Of a DNA stretch of 21,031 nucleotides, positions 9,239 to 18,640 are shown piece by piece. Source of the stretch: Gnetum montanum (lineage: Eukaryota; Streptophyta; Gnetopsida; Gnetales; Gnetaceae). The stretch's first letter is position 1. Each line of letters opens with the position of its first letter. Location of the stretch: the NCBI GenBank assembly GCA_015680685.1, contig MNCI01023267.1, forward strand, positions 654,594 through 675,624. The letters are read 5' to 3'. Position numbers and translations under genes: made by a program. Below the pieces are notes generated by a model. It did no database searches. It saw nothing but the letters and a program-made list of their open reading frames with translations, and was not told the origin of the DNA.

Positions 9239-10680
9239 ATGGGACAACAAAGAGGAAGAGAGCACATTCTCTAATCAATTTTCTAATGAACTTCTCTTTG
9301 CTAGTGCAATAAATAAACAAGTGCCCACTAAGCCTACATGATATGATGACATCCTCACTTATCTTCTCACTCAAGAGATGCCATAAGACTTGAATCATAG
9401 GAAGAAATAATAGTTTCTTCATTAGGTCAAACACTTCATGGAAATCAATATACACCTTTACAAGATGTGCGTAGATGACCTAGTTCATTAGTGTGTCCTT
9501 GATGTTATCAATTGCATATTCTCCAAGATGCTCATGAGGGTCCTTATGGGGGCCATTATGCAAGGATACAAACAATCATTAAGATCCCGATGACAGGGTA
9601 TTATTGGCCAACACTCTTCAAGGATGTCCACTAGTTCATCTGCTCTTGTGAATGTTGTTAGAAAGATGGTGGGATGATTGCTCAAATGGAGGGACCTCAA
9701 CAATGGATCCAACCATTTGAAACCTTTGATATCTAGGGCATAGACTTCATGGGTTTCATCACATCCATGTCAAACGAAAAGGCATATATAATAGTCAATG
9801 TTAACTATTATATAAAATGGGCAGAAGTAGTAGCCATCACTGATTGTACATCTTCCACTCTTGCTTGATTTGTACAACATAACATTGTAAATAGGTTTGG
9901 AGTGCCATGAGCACTAATTTTTGACAATGGTACTCATTTTACAAGTGATACTTTTCACAAGCTCATGCAAAGCTTGGGGTTTGAACATAAACTAGCAACA
10001 CCCTACCACCTATAAGCCAATGGTTAAGCAGAGGTTACAAATAGGGAAATCACTAAGATCTTAATGAGAAAAATTAGCAAATATGGGAGAGACTAGAGCA
10101 TAAAGCTCAACAATGCCCTTTGGGCCTACCGCTCCATTTGGAAACTCCCTATCAGCTACTCTCCCTATGAGGTGGTGTATAGAAAATTATTAACTCTATC
10201 CAATCTGAGCTCTATACACTTTCAATAGCCTATGACCTTGACCTTGATCTTAGCCTAACACAAAAAGAAAGATTGATTAGCCTTAACATGTTGGATGAGG
10301 ATAGATTGGTGGCCCTATCTTTGAATGAGATGCACAAAGAATTCAACAAAAAACACCATAACCTTAGAATAAGAAAAGTAAAATTTCAACCTAGAGACAA
10401 GGTCCTTTATTGGAACCCCACACATGTGCCACAATGAACCAAGTTCCAAACATTGTGGGAAGGGCCTTACATCATTTATAAAACCTTTCCTTCTTGGGCC
10501 ATGTTAATCTACAAACCTAAGAGCCCAAACAAAAAGTAAGCAGTCAACATGCAATAAGTATAACATTTGCATGAGCCAAAGCAAGCCAGTGCAAGCAACG
10601 CCTTCTCAGATGGACAACCTTGCTCAATTTTTTGGATCTCCTCCTTTCCACTTAGTCATAGGAGAGATGGCCATCTATGC
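9239..10680 (+). pseudogene. Integrase pseudogene (element 2)
   Basis: Inserts element cDNA into the genome in working relatives. The linker reads NELLFASAINKQVPTKP and ILTYLLTQEMP, then a zinc-binding-like region in frame with RNase H to about 9530. A frameshift follows, and GYYWPTLFKDVH, FICSCECC and FETFDI lead into the core. Catalytic residues are Asp at 9743 (GIDFMG), Asp at 9923 (FDNGTHF) and Glu at 10031 (AEVTNRE). The last two are 36 codons apart, exactly D,D35E, and all three survive. The C-terminal domain has ALWAYRSIWKLP, KVLYWNPTHVP and GPY (10462-10470). Nonsense codons include TAG at 9734 where the family has Trp. No chromodomain follows, in agreement with an Athila/Tat rather than chromovirus placement. 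Confidence 0.92.
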
Positions 10681-12203
10681 TAATCATTAAAATGACTCTT
10701 TAATTTTTACACTTATTTGTTTTACATTTTGTTGTTTTTACACTTTTTTATTTTACACTTTATTATTCTTTTCAATTTTTTTTTTTACACCATTGTTAGT
10801 ATGTTTAAATGTTTTTGAATATTTTACAATTTCTTTTATATTTTACTTTATTTTGATGAGAATTTTTCTTCTTGTTATCTAATAAAGTGCTTTGTTGCCA
10901 GCAGGACACTATGATATTGTAATTGTTTGCTAATGGTGGTTTGTACTTATTATTTTTGATTGATAATATTTGATTTCTATTTTTGAATTTTGATGATTGA
11001 TGGCTAAGACAAAGTTTCTTTTTCATGGAACAGGTAGTGAGTCCATATCAATCATCCATCCACAAAACTCTATAGTCTTTTTGGTGTGGAAATATGAGGT
11101 TCCTTTTTCATTAATGAAAATTTAACAAACCTATGACCTTGGTAGTTTTCAAACTTTGGAAAGATTTAAATGTTTGAAAAGGGTGCAAGTTCAAGGGGAT
11201 TCAATACTCTCTATGCCTTTCTACTTACTCAAGTGCATTTGTGTTTTCATGGATTTCTTACCATTCCATGTCGACCAATAATAGTAAGTTAATAAGTCTT
11301 TCCATGGTGTGGTTCCCATCCAAAAATCCATAAAAGAATAAAATTCAAAAAAAAAAAAACATGATGGAAATTCAAAGCACACCCATTAGAAAAAATAATG
11401 AGCTACAAGCACTAGTTATGGAACTCGAAACACATGTTACCCATGCTTGAAGGTCCCCTCTAGCTAAGGCCCTTTCTCACTTCCTGCTTCTTTTTTCTTC
11501 TCTAATAAGGAATGGTGATTGATTTGTGGGAGCATTCTTGTGTCTTGAGGGGGTGGTCTAGTCTTAGAGTGGTGACATGAAGTCACTAAAAGTGGTTGGT
11601 TTTGATCTAGACCAAGGATGAACTTATTGGGTCACTTAACCATAAGATCCACAATGGACTTCATGTGACCACAATTGCGAACTCCATTTTGTTCTCTTTC
11701 ATCCATCAATCCTTTCTAGAACTCACCTCACTACTAGTTGTCCATGTTTTTATTCAATGTCTTAATTCGATGTGTTGAAATTCTTAGGTAGATTCTTCCA
11801 GATTTTATCCTTAACTTTTCATAATCATTAATCAACTATGAGGCACATGGACTCCTATGTTGAGGTTATGCAAGGGAAGAAAGGACATGAGCTTGCTTTG
11901 GGGAGGACCCACTTGCATATCTCATGGTTGGGTTAGTTAAGTTCCTTATCCTTAGGCATTTCAGCAATTAAATCTTTTGTGTGCTCCATTGGTTACATCC
12001 AACTATGTACTCCTTTAGGCATTTTTTTCGAATAAATTACATTCTCTGAATCAAATTCTCCAATTTTGTGAACTTCAAGCCCTCTTCTAATGTTTTCATC
12101 ATGTTTGCAGCTTTTCTAGCTCTCTAAAGACTTCAATTTCATGTCAAAAATCCTTGTATTTTTTGAGATTTCTAAAGTAAAAAATTTTCTAGAACAACTT
12201 CGT
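10681..12203 (+). other. 3' untranslated region of element 2
   Basis: Non-coding. It opens with a T-rich tract repeating TTTTACACTTT-like words (10700-10790). About 490 bp (10795-11283) have no counterpart in element 1. From 11284 to about 12030 it aligns with 1258-1940: one copy of the CATGGTGTGGTTCCCAT unit, GGTGATTGATTTGTGG, CACTAAAAGTGGTTGGTTTT and GGTTGGGTTAGTTAAGTTCC. Small minus-strand ORFs (for example 10805-11026) are compositional. Confidence 0.75.
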
Positions 12204-12510
12204 TGATGGGACCTTGTATATGCATCTCACTTGTTGATGAGACCCCATCGACGTAAGGGAAAAATGCTTATAAATATGCATGGACCCTTAATGATTTTGC
12301 ATATTTGCTTCAAAATGAGGGGGGAGTTTTTGAAATTTTTAGAGCCTAGAACCTTCCAAGAGCCATATCTTTCTAATCGTTTGTCCAAGTCATTCTGTTC
12401 TTCCACCTTGTAGCTACCAGAGGTAAGCTCATCATTGTGGGGCCACAAAACTTAAGTTTTTGATAGAAACAGTTTTGAAAATTTTCTAACTCCCACAAAA
12501 ATTTAATAAA
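12204..12510 (+). repeat. Truncated LTR-like insertion inside element 2 3' UTR
   Basis: Starts TGATGGGACCTTGT and continues TGTTGATGAGACCCCATC, matching the arrangement at the start of LTR 2, with TATAAATA at 12269-12276 and an AATAAA at 12505-12510. An AGTTTTTGAAA..AGAGCCTAGAA block resembles the R region of LTR 2. It sits in a segment of roughly 400-590 bp that interrupts otherwise continuous 3' UTR homology with element 1. No polypurine tract precedes it and most of a U5 is absent, so it looks like a separate, shortened LTR of a related element rather than element 2's own 3' LTR. Its right edge is unclear. Confidence 0.5.
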
Positions 12511-12778
12511 GAAATCAACATTAAAACATCAATTTATAGGAGTTAAACCTTTCCTACAAGCTTCAGTGACATCTTAAGTGAAAAATAATTAAAATAATAA
12601 TAAAATAATTAATATGCCATGGTCCAAACTTAGCCAAAGTATAACCGCCCAACTAGACAAGGTATTTAAATGTTATAAGTTACACATTGAATGCTAGTCC
12701 TTGGTTATGTTATGACCATAGATGACACTGAAAGGAAAGCATGCATAGGAAGGAGAACCGTCCCAACCAAGGAATAAA
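12511..12778 (+). other. AT-rich tail and resumed 3' UTR homology
   Basis: 12511-12620 is AT-rich without features. From about 12625 to 12770 similarity to element 1 (2098-2260) resumes: AACTTAGCYRARTRTAACC, a GACAARGYATTTAA block, GTTAYACATT, GGRAAGCATG and ACCAAGGA. The similarity ends a few bases before the ATG at 12779. Confidence 0.55.
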
Positions 12779-14900
12779 TGGCCAAGAATAACCCCATGAG
12801 CAAGTAGAGACCCATGCCACAAGACCTCTTTGGAAGGTGCCTGAAGTGGAATTTGTTTGATAAATTCCTAAGGAAGCCACAATCGAATAGTCTCACCAAG
12901 ATGAGGTACTAAAGCCTAGATCAAATATTGAGGTCACCTTAATGGAGGCTTGCCTTAAGTAGATCATGAATAAGAAGGTCCAAAAATCCATGCTCCAAGA
13001 GTTGAACTTTGGATCTTTCTTGAAGTTCTCACATCTAGAAGTTAAGACTCAATTGCAAAACTTGCCTATATGGCCCACAATCACTTCCAGCGGTGAGTGG
13101 TACATGGGAGAGACATACTTGTTCTAGAATAATTGGCAAACTAGTTCAATGGTCAAGATCAAGGACACTTTAGTATCCTACTTGATGAAATCCATTATAC
13201 AGGCCCTTGGGTACCAGAAACTAAGGCAAACCTTGTAGAGATCCCAATGTAGGTTGATCCTAGCATCCAATAGGAATGCTTGCATTAGTGTTATGGAGTC
13301 AATCGTAAGGAGTTTGGTGTGCTCACAATAGTAGAACATGCATATTTTAAGATTGCAGTTTTTCACCTTAATTAAACAATGAGTCCAAGAAAGATCATAG
13401 CCTTCTCTACTTGTGCATTTGTTGCTCTAAGTGGTAGATTCCTAATTAATCTTTCATACCTGATCTATCTTGAGATAGAGAAATGGTTCAAAGAAAATGA
13501 ATGTGGAAGGAAGGTACTCCCCTTCCCATGCCTCATCTAAAAATTATGCAAGAAAGAAGGCATCACACGCTATAAAAATGACACTATCCAACGTGCTCCA
13601 TCTACTTCATGTGCAGAGATGATGAAGGATAAGGTTCCTAATAAATTCATCCAAGAAGAGGAGTAGTAACCACCACCTCCGCCACCTACTCTTAATCACA
13701 TGTGCAAGATATAAGAGCATGTGTGAGTAGGAGCAACGAGTAGGAACAAGTGGTGAAGATCCATCTATGTATTGCCCAAAAATGAGTCACCTCAACAAAG
13801 TGGCTTAAACAATCAGCTAGATCGAAGAAGGTGGGCCAATTTTATTAATTGAAAGAATGCAACTACCTATGAGATTAAATCCTAACATCCAAGAGGTAAC
13901 AATATCTCTCTCTCAGTAGCAACAATTCCTAGAAATCTTTGGGAACACCACTACTTTCTCAATGCATCTAGGGGAGGATGAGGAGGTGACTATCTTAGTG
14001 ATGTAGCACCATGCAAAGGAGATAGTGGTAGAGCTAGTTGCTGATAGAATTGCCAAAGCATTAAATGCATGTTTGGTGTCTATACTAGATGTTTTTGCAC
14101 TTAGAGATGTGCAAACATCTATAGGAACACTTAGTAGCAGATTGAGTGCAGCCCATTATGAGGAGCCACTGGACTAATTAGTGGAAATTGAGCAACCAAT
14201 TTTGGATGTCTTTGACCTTCCAGATATAATCACTGCAACCTAGTCGAAATTTCTAGAAGTGTGGGGCAAATGCATCATATTAGAGGGGAAACTTAAAGTA
14301 GCCTGAGCTAAAAACCAATACTTGGCTGTAGAGGTTGTTGAATTAAGAGCATGACTCACTAATCTTGCATTTCTCAACCCTACACTAATTAGGGATGAAG
14401 CTTTTAGGTAGCTTGAGGATATGCTCAAAAAGGTTGAGAATGAGAAGGAAATGGTTGTCTTTAACCAGTCCATGGCTAATACCAAAGTGTACACCATTCA
14501 AAAGGTCTTGGTTTAGATGCATCATAAGAATGCAATTTTGACCATAGAAAATCATTGCCTATGAAATGTTGATGTGCAAAAGTAATAGATGTAAGATTTT
14601 ATCCATCAACAATAGGAGTAGCTAGCTAGAGTAAATAATGAACTAAGGAGATTAGTAGTTGAAAATAGAAATCTCTCCATGGAGGAAGTCTGAGCCCTTC
14701 ATAAAAAATCTATGATAGAGATAGCCACTTGGAAAAATGAGGCTCTCATAATGGAGTTAAGAACCATTACAGAGATTAGGTTGGTCTACAAAAAGAAATC
14801 AGTGAAAAGCATATCCAAATAGTAAAGGTAGAGGTGAATGAGGTCCTCTAGTGGCTCAAGGAAGGTGGCAATGTTTGGCAACCTATCTTTGATGGGCTTA
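12779..14900 (+). pseudogene. Decayed ORF, plant transposon-associated type, coiled-coil tail
   Basis: An ancestral ORF of about 700 codons, now broken by stops and at least two frameshifts. From 12942 one frame reads MLQELNFGSFLKFSHLEVK, SGEWYMGETYLF and IKDTLVSYLMKSIIQALGYQ. After a shift near 13310 it reads HAYFKIAVFHLN, CAFVALSGRFLINLSYLIYL and EKWFKENECGRKVLPFPCLI, a stop, then KLCKKEGI and a PPPPPP run. After another shift (13857 on) it reads EPLDxLVEIEQPILDVFDLP and a long Leu/Glu/Lys-rich part with heptad-like ELRRLVVENRNL and LRTITEIRLVYKKK, suggesting a coiled coil. The FPCLIxKLCKKEGI block resembles the FPSLIT.LC..AGV end of the family Pfam names putative plant transposon protein. 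Its function is unknown. By place it could be the post-pol ORF of element 2, or the pre-gag ORF of the element whose gag lies at 16511. It has no transmembrane segment I can identify. Confidence 0.6.
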
Positions 14901-14974
14901 ATAATTAAAACAAAGCAAAGATTTGCATGAATGATGAAACACCACCAAATTTGGGCTATAGTGTCTAAATTGCA

Positions 14975-15434
14975 AATTTGCCTAAGTGTTAGAATGATGC
15001 CACATTTTGCAAATTTTTCTAAGTGCTAGGACTATGCTCTCCATTGCCCCAAAGTGTCATCATGAAGCAAAAAGTTTTAATTTTTTTCTAAGTGTTGGGA
15101 CTATGCTCTCCATTGCCTTGGAGTGTAGTCAGCTTAGTAGAGAGCATATTCAACACCAAAGGCCAGTTTTGCAATTTTTTGTAAATGTCAAGATAGTAGT
15201 TGCAAATTATTCTATGTGCTGAGACTATGCTCTCCACTGCCTTGGAGCATAGTCAATCGTGGTTAGCATGGAAGCTTAGTTTTTGCAAAATTTTCTAATT
15301 ATTAAGACTACTCTCTTTACTACCCTAGAATGTAGTTAAGTGTAGACAACATCAAGGCCCAATTTTTTGCAATTTTTTCTAACTGTTGAGACTATGCTAT
15401 CCACTGCTGGAGAGCATAGTCAATTGGAGAGCAC
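14975..15434. repeat. Tandem array of hairpin-forming units
   Basis: About six diverged units of 70-95 bp (starts near 15005, 15074, 15167, 15200, 15280 and 15361; a partial one near 14975). Each has TTTTGCAAWTTTTTCTAA, a GTGYTRRGACTATGCTCTCC block, a short spacer and GGAGYRTAGTC. The second half is the reverse complement of the first, so each unit can fold back. The unit at 15223-15254 pairs GACTATGCTC with GAGCATAGTC (10 bp perfect); the unit at 15390-15421 pairs GACTATGCT with AGCATAGTC. It is non-coding on both strands. Confidence 0.85.
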
Positions 15435-16510
15435 ATTTTGGAATTTTGGTCGAATGAGATCCAAAGGCATACCAGTGGATTAGAGAGAGGCAAAGTTGCA
15501 CACCATGGTCCACCGTAGCCCCACCATAGCCCTGCAGGATACCATAGCTCATGGTACATCGTGATGGCCAACTCAACAAGCATAAACACCACGACGAGTG
15601 CTAGACTTCATGGTTGGACACTCTTGAGATTGTGACTATGCTCTCCACTATGCATGTTGTACACTGCATACCTTCTAAACCCCTTTTGGAGTTAGTTATG
15701 ATCAACCCCATTTAGGGTGGTATTCTATTTCTCTCTCTTGCATTTTTCACTCTTTCTTTGCTTTTTTGCAACTGTAATGCATGGTCACGTTTTAACTACG
15801 CTCGAGTGGTGGTCTCTGCATGTTGGCACCCTCATTTTTGTTGAAACCCTTGACTACGCTTGCCCCCTCTGGCACCCATGACTATGCTCTACACCATTAA
15901 CATCATTGACACCATTGACACCATCAACACCGTTAACACCATAAAAGCCATTTTTACACTTAGCATCATTTTGGCATCGCATTGGTAAGTCCCTATTCAA
16001 TCGAGAAGATCATTTTGGGCACCTAATCTTTGCCTCTAGCAAGCCCTCACATGGATGTAGGATTAGGCTGTGCACCTACAAACTCCCTCAGTGTTCCAAC
16101 CACTAACATTTTCAATTGTTATAGTTTCTAGCACTAGAAGGAGGGTCGAACCACTTTTTCAGACTTTGTTATGGTTGTCTTGCATGCTCTTTGCATCATC
16201 ATTGATGTAGACCTTGTTGTTGGTTCCCTAGGATCCCACATAGCAACCCAAATTGCACTTCTCTCCACTATTTTTCTAAGTCTCCATTCTCTAAGCGTAG
16301 AGAGTGTAGTTGGTGAAGAGTGTAGTTAGTGTGAAGCATAGTTAACTCTCAACATAGAGAGTGTAGTCTCCATCATTAGTTATTTTTTCATAGTTTCAAC
16401 ACTTTTTCATTTTTCTACAACTTCATAGACTTAGCCATTTGTCTATAGTTTTCAGACTTAGCTATCTTTGCAAACATCAACCCATGACTCTCTCTTTCAC
16501 AACACGATCT
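15435..16510. other. Non-coding stretch with dispersed copies of the array motif
   Basis: No coding region is recognised. The GACTATGCTCT word of the preceding array recurs singly at 15634 and 15880, with GACTACGCT at 15851. Its inverted form GAGTGTAGT(T/C) occurs at 16302, 16318 and 16359. This could be LTR or leader sequence of the element whose gag follows. The best candidate for an LTR end with a primer site is TCATTTTGGCATCG near 15966-15979, but the match to any tRNA is too poor to call. Minus-strand ORFs at 15392-15592 are shadows. Confidence 0.45.
15893..15946. repeat. 9-bp tandem repeat, six copies
   Basis: Six consecutive variants of ACCATTGAC: ACCATTAAC, ATCATTGAC, ACCATTGAC, ACCATCAAC, ACCGTTAAC, ACCATAAAA. 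In one frame it reads Thr-Ile-Asn/Asp repeats, in another Thr-Pro-Leu repeats; neither extends into a longer ORF. Confidence 0.85.
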
Positions 16511-17983
16511 ATGAACATGAATCCAAATTAGCCTTCGATGTTAATGTCTAACATACTTGAACCTTCATCATCCACCCAAAGTGTGCCATGCTCACTAACG
16601 AACAATACAACTTCCTTTGCACAAAGTTCCAAGTAGGGTTATCCCTAGATCACCTTGACATGGAGGTAAAATGGGACTTCATACTAACTCATCGAGATAG
16701 ACGGGAGTGCATCCCCTCCTCGTTTGACATCATTCCACTCATAGAGTTCCATCATTAGTTATTGTCCCAACTCATCTATGCAAATGAGCATGACATAGGG
16801 ACAAGCTATGAGGAAGCCCTACAAGAGGAAGAAGATGAGTTTAAAGCTTGCTCCAAACATGAGAGCCCCTTCCACATCATCTTCCAATAAACACTCCCTA
16901 GCCTAGCCCCTTGTCAATGTAATTCACCTATCCTCCCTGAGATGGTTGTAACACTGTCATCACCTTTCCACTTCATCGGGCTTAGGTCGATGCCCATAGT
17001 GGCAATGCATCCAACATAATACACAAAATATGATGTAAAAATTCCTTTCCACTTGTCCTTTGTGGCATCATCCTAGCCTATGTAGCCATCTTTGTTGGCA
17101 ATAATCATGCCTTTCCAACCCTACATTCATGCAAGGGCCATCTCCAAGCCCCAAATGACTTGGACATCTTACATCTTGTCTATTTCATTAGCACCCTCGA
17201 TGTCAATCCAACCCACACATGTGTGCCTTGCTCCAGTCATCATGCTCATATCATAGCCAACACATCAACTGCATCATGTGGCTCTGCAACTAGCAATTTG
17301 GCCTTGGGCCATACAACCCATACATTAGATAGCACAACCAATGCAACCAGCTAGTGCATCTCAAAACTTGGATTAGGTGTTCTAGCTAATCCAAAGTTTG
17401 ATAGAGGAAGTGAGGAAACTCAAAGTTGCTTCCTCCAAAACTGTCAAGGTGGTGGACTTCTACTAGGATGACTTTATAAGTCCTGCAGCCCCACCCCTAA
17501 CTCTGCAAATTGGGGTCTTGCTACCTCAACTCACCAAGTACAATGGTGAAGGGGACCCCCAATGTGCACTTGGTCACATTCAGGTCCAAGTGCCTACTGC
17601 TACAAGCTTGGCCACACACCATCATTTGCATGTTTTCCATGTCACTAATTGGCAAAGCCCTAGACTGGTATTGCTCATTGCCCAAGGGCTCTATCTCCTC
17701 TTTGGAGGATCTCCTAAGCTAGTTTGTGATGCACTTCAAGTACAACTTGAAGCTTGAAGAAACCTTGGACCAACTTATGTAGATTAAGTAGGGCCACCTA
17801 GAGCCTATTCAAAAATTCATCCAACAGTAAGCAACCTAAAGCCTTGGTACACAAAGCCATCAACTTTGGTGCCTAGGCAACCTACTTGCCTACATCGATA
17901 GGGGCCATAGGGCAAGCTACTCCAAGGCCCAAATTTGAGCACAAAGACCACTTAAAGTATACCCAATTGCCAAGGAAACCCTA
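16511..17983 (+). pseudogene. Second Gag pseudogene, truncated by element 3
   Basis: A different Gag from that of elements 1-3. An ATG at 16511 opens MNMNPN, a stop, then MLMSNILEPSSS. After a shift near 16590 the frame (from 16588) reads LTNEQYNFLCTKFQVGLSLD, an acidic EEALQEEEDEF part, a Gln/Pro-rich linker, SLIEEVRKLKVASS and PQLTKYNGEGDPQ. Near 17575 the frame shifts again to HTIICMFSMSLIGKALDWYC, LPKGSISSLEDLL, then MHFKYNLKLEETLDQLM. These are the signature blocks of the plant retrotransposon Gag domain and most resemble Tat-lineage Gag. Most stops are TAG or TAA at expected Gln. Similarity ends at 17983, where the LTR of element 3 begins, so element 3 inserted into this gene. The remainder should lie beyond the window. 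Confidence 0.82.
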
Positions 17984-18010
17984 TGATGAGACGCGACATG
18001 CATAGCGCCA

Positions 18011-18084
18011 CGATATCGCCTACGCGATATCGCGGCCGCCGCGATATTGCGTCTTCCCCTGCGATATCGCATACGCAATATCGC
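18011..18084. promoter_or_regulatory. Five-copy palindrome cluster upstream of LTR 3 TATA
   Basis: GCGATATCGC occurs exactly at 18024-18033 and 18061-18070. Variants are CGATATCG (18011-18018), GCGATATTGC (18041-18050) and GCAATATCGC (18075-18084), with GCGGCCGC (18032-18039) between. Centres are 10-20 bp apart and the last copy ends 16 bp before the TATA box. A role as protein-binding sites is inferred from position and repetition only. Confidence 0.75.
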
Positions 18085-18100
18085 GATCCACCGCCATATC

Positions 18101-18108
18101 TATAAATA
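18101..18108 (+). promoter_or_regulatory. TATA box of LTR 3
   Basis: TATAAATA; transcription would begin roughly 25-35 bases downstream. Confidence 0.8.
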
Positions 18109-18276
18109 AGAGGTGGCACTCCCTTCATTTCCCAATCCTGGCTAGAAGAAGCGAAGCTCTGGCAGTTTGAACACTCCAGAGTTAGATTAATTTCCCATGT
18201 ACCCGCAGTAGGAGTCCTAGAGTGAACGGCTCTTTGTTCGAGCAACTTTGTAACCTGAACATAAGTTGTGTACGGC

Positions 18277-18282
18277 AATAAA
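18277..18282 (+). terminator. Poly(A) signal of LTR 3
   Basis: AATAAA 176 bases after the TATA box, in a context shared with LTR 2. Confidence 0.7.
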
Positions 18283-18356
18283 GACGAACTTGATTGGATA
18301 AAACTTGCAGTACATGGTTTTATTTTGTTTTTATTTATTTCTTTCCTAGTGCGCAT

Positions 18357-18640
18357 GAGTACAACTTGATTATGAGCATCTACGAATGTGTACGGCTAAT
18401 CAAGGAATCAGCTGCTCGTCACAACGCGTGAGTACGACTTGACTACGAGCATTGTGACTGCTTGGTAACCTAGTAGCGTATTCTAGGATCTGCACTTGGT
18501 AATCCCAGTAGTAGTCCAATGTGTACAGTTAGTTAAGGAATCGGCTACTCATCACTAGGCTAGAACGTGTGACAAGTATGACTTGGCTACGAGCATCCAC
18601 GGGTGTGTACGGCTAGCCAAGGAATCGGCTGCTTATCACA
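18357..18640 (+). repeat. Internal repeats in U5 of LTR 3
   Basis: A 67-bp module (18357-18423) recurs at 18574-18640, offset by 217 bp. It comprises ACTTGRYTAYGAGCAT, then TGTGTACGGCTARYCAAGGA, ATCRGCTGCT and TCACA. A third copy is split: its first half is at 18430-18453 and its second half at 18517-18556, with a CTTGGTAACCTAGTAGCG-type block between. Confidence 0.85.

Larger units (their letters stand above)
3569..12770 (+). mobile_element. Element 2: decayed Athila/Tat-type Gypsy retrotransposon
   Basis: A nearly complete but inactivated LTR retrotransposon: 5' LTR, primer-binding site, gag, protease, reverse transcriptase, RNase H, integrase, and a long 3' untranslated region. The order protease-RT-RNase H-integrase is that of Ty3/Gypsy elements, and integrase carries no chromodomain. 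A tRNA-Asp primer site with DLG protease and FMDDFS in RT fits Athila-lineage elements. Every coding part has stops, many at expected Gln or Trp codons, plus several frameshifts. No matching 3' LTR is visible at the expected place; homology with element 1 stops near 12770, where an unrelated ORF begins. The right boundary is therefore only the end of detectable similarity. Confidence 0.85.

Noticed and set aside
12779-14900. A host gene rather than a transposon ORF
   Set aside because: No intron signals or recognisable host domain; it is flanked by transposon sequence and shows the same Gln-to-stop decay as its neighbours.
15392-15592. Two overlapping minus-strand ORFs
   Set aside because: Located over the hairpin array and flank, no recognisable content, and two frames open together suggests chance.
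15972-15989. Primer-binding site TGGCATCGCATTGGTAAG for the second gag element
   Set aside because: Position after a CA and before a leader is suggestive, but only about half the bases match common plant primer sites, so I did not call it.
17952-18356. 134-codon minus-strand ORF
   Set aside because: It lies antisense across the LTR of element 3; its Arg-rich part comes from the palindrome cluster. No homolog or conserved frame is seen in LTR 1 or LTR 2.
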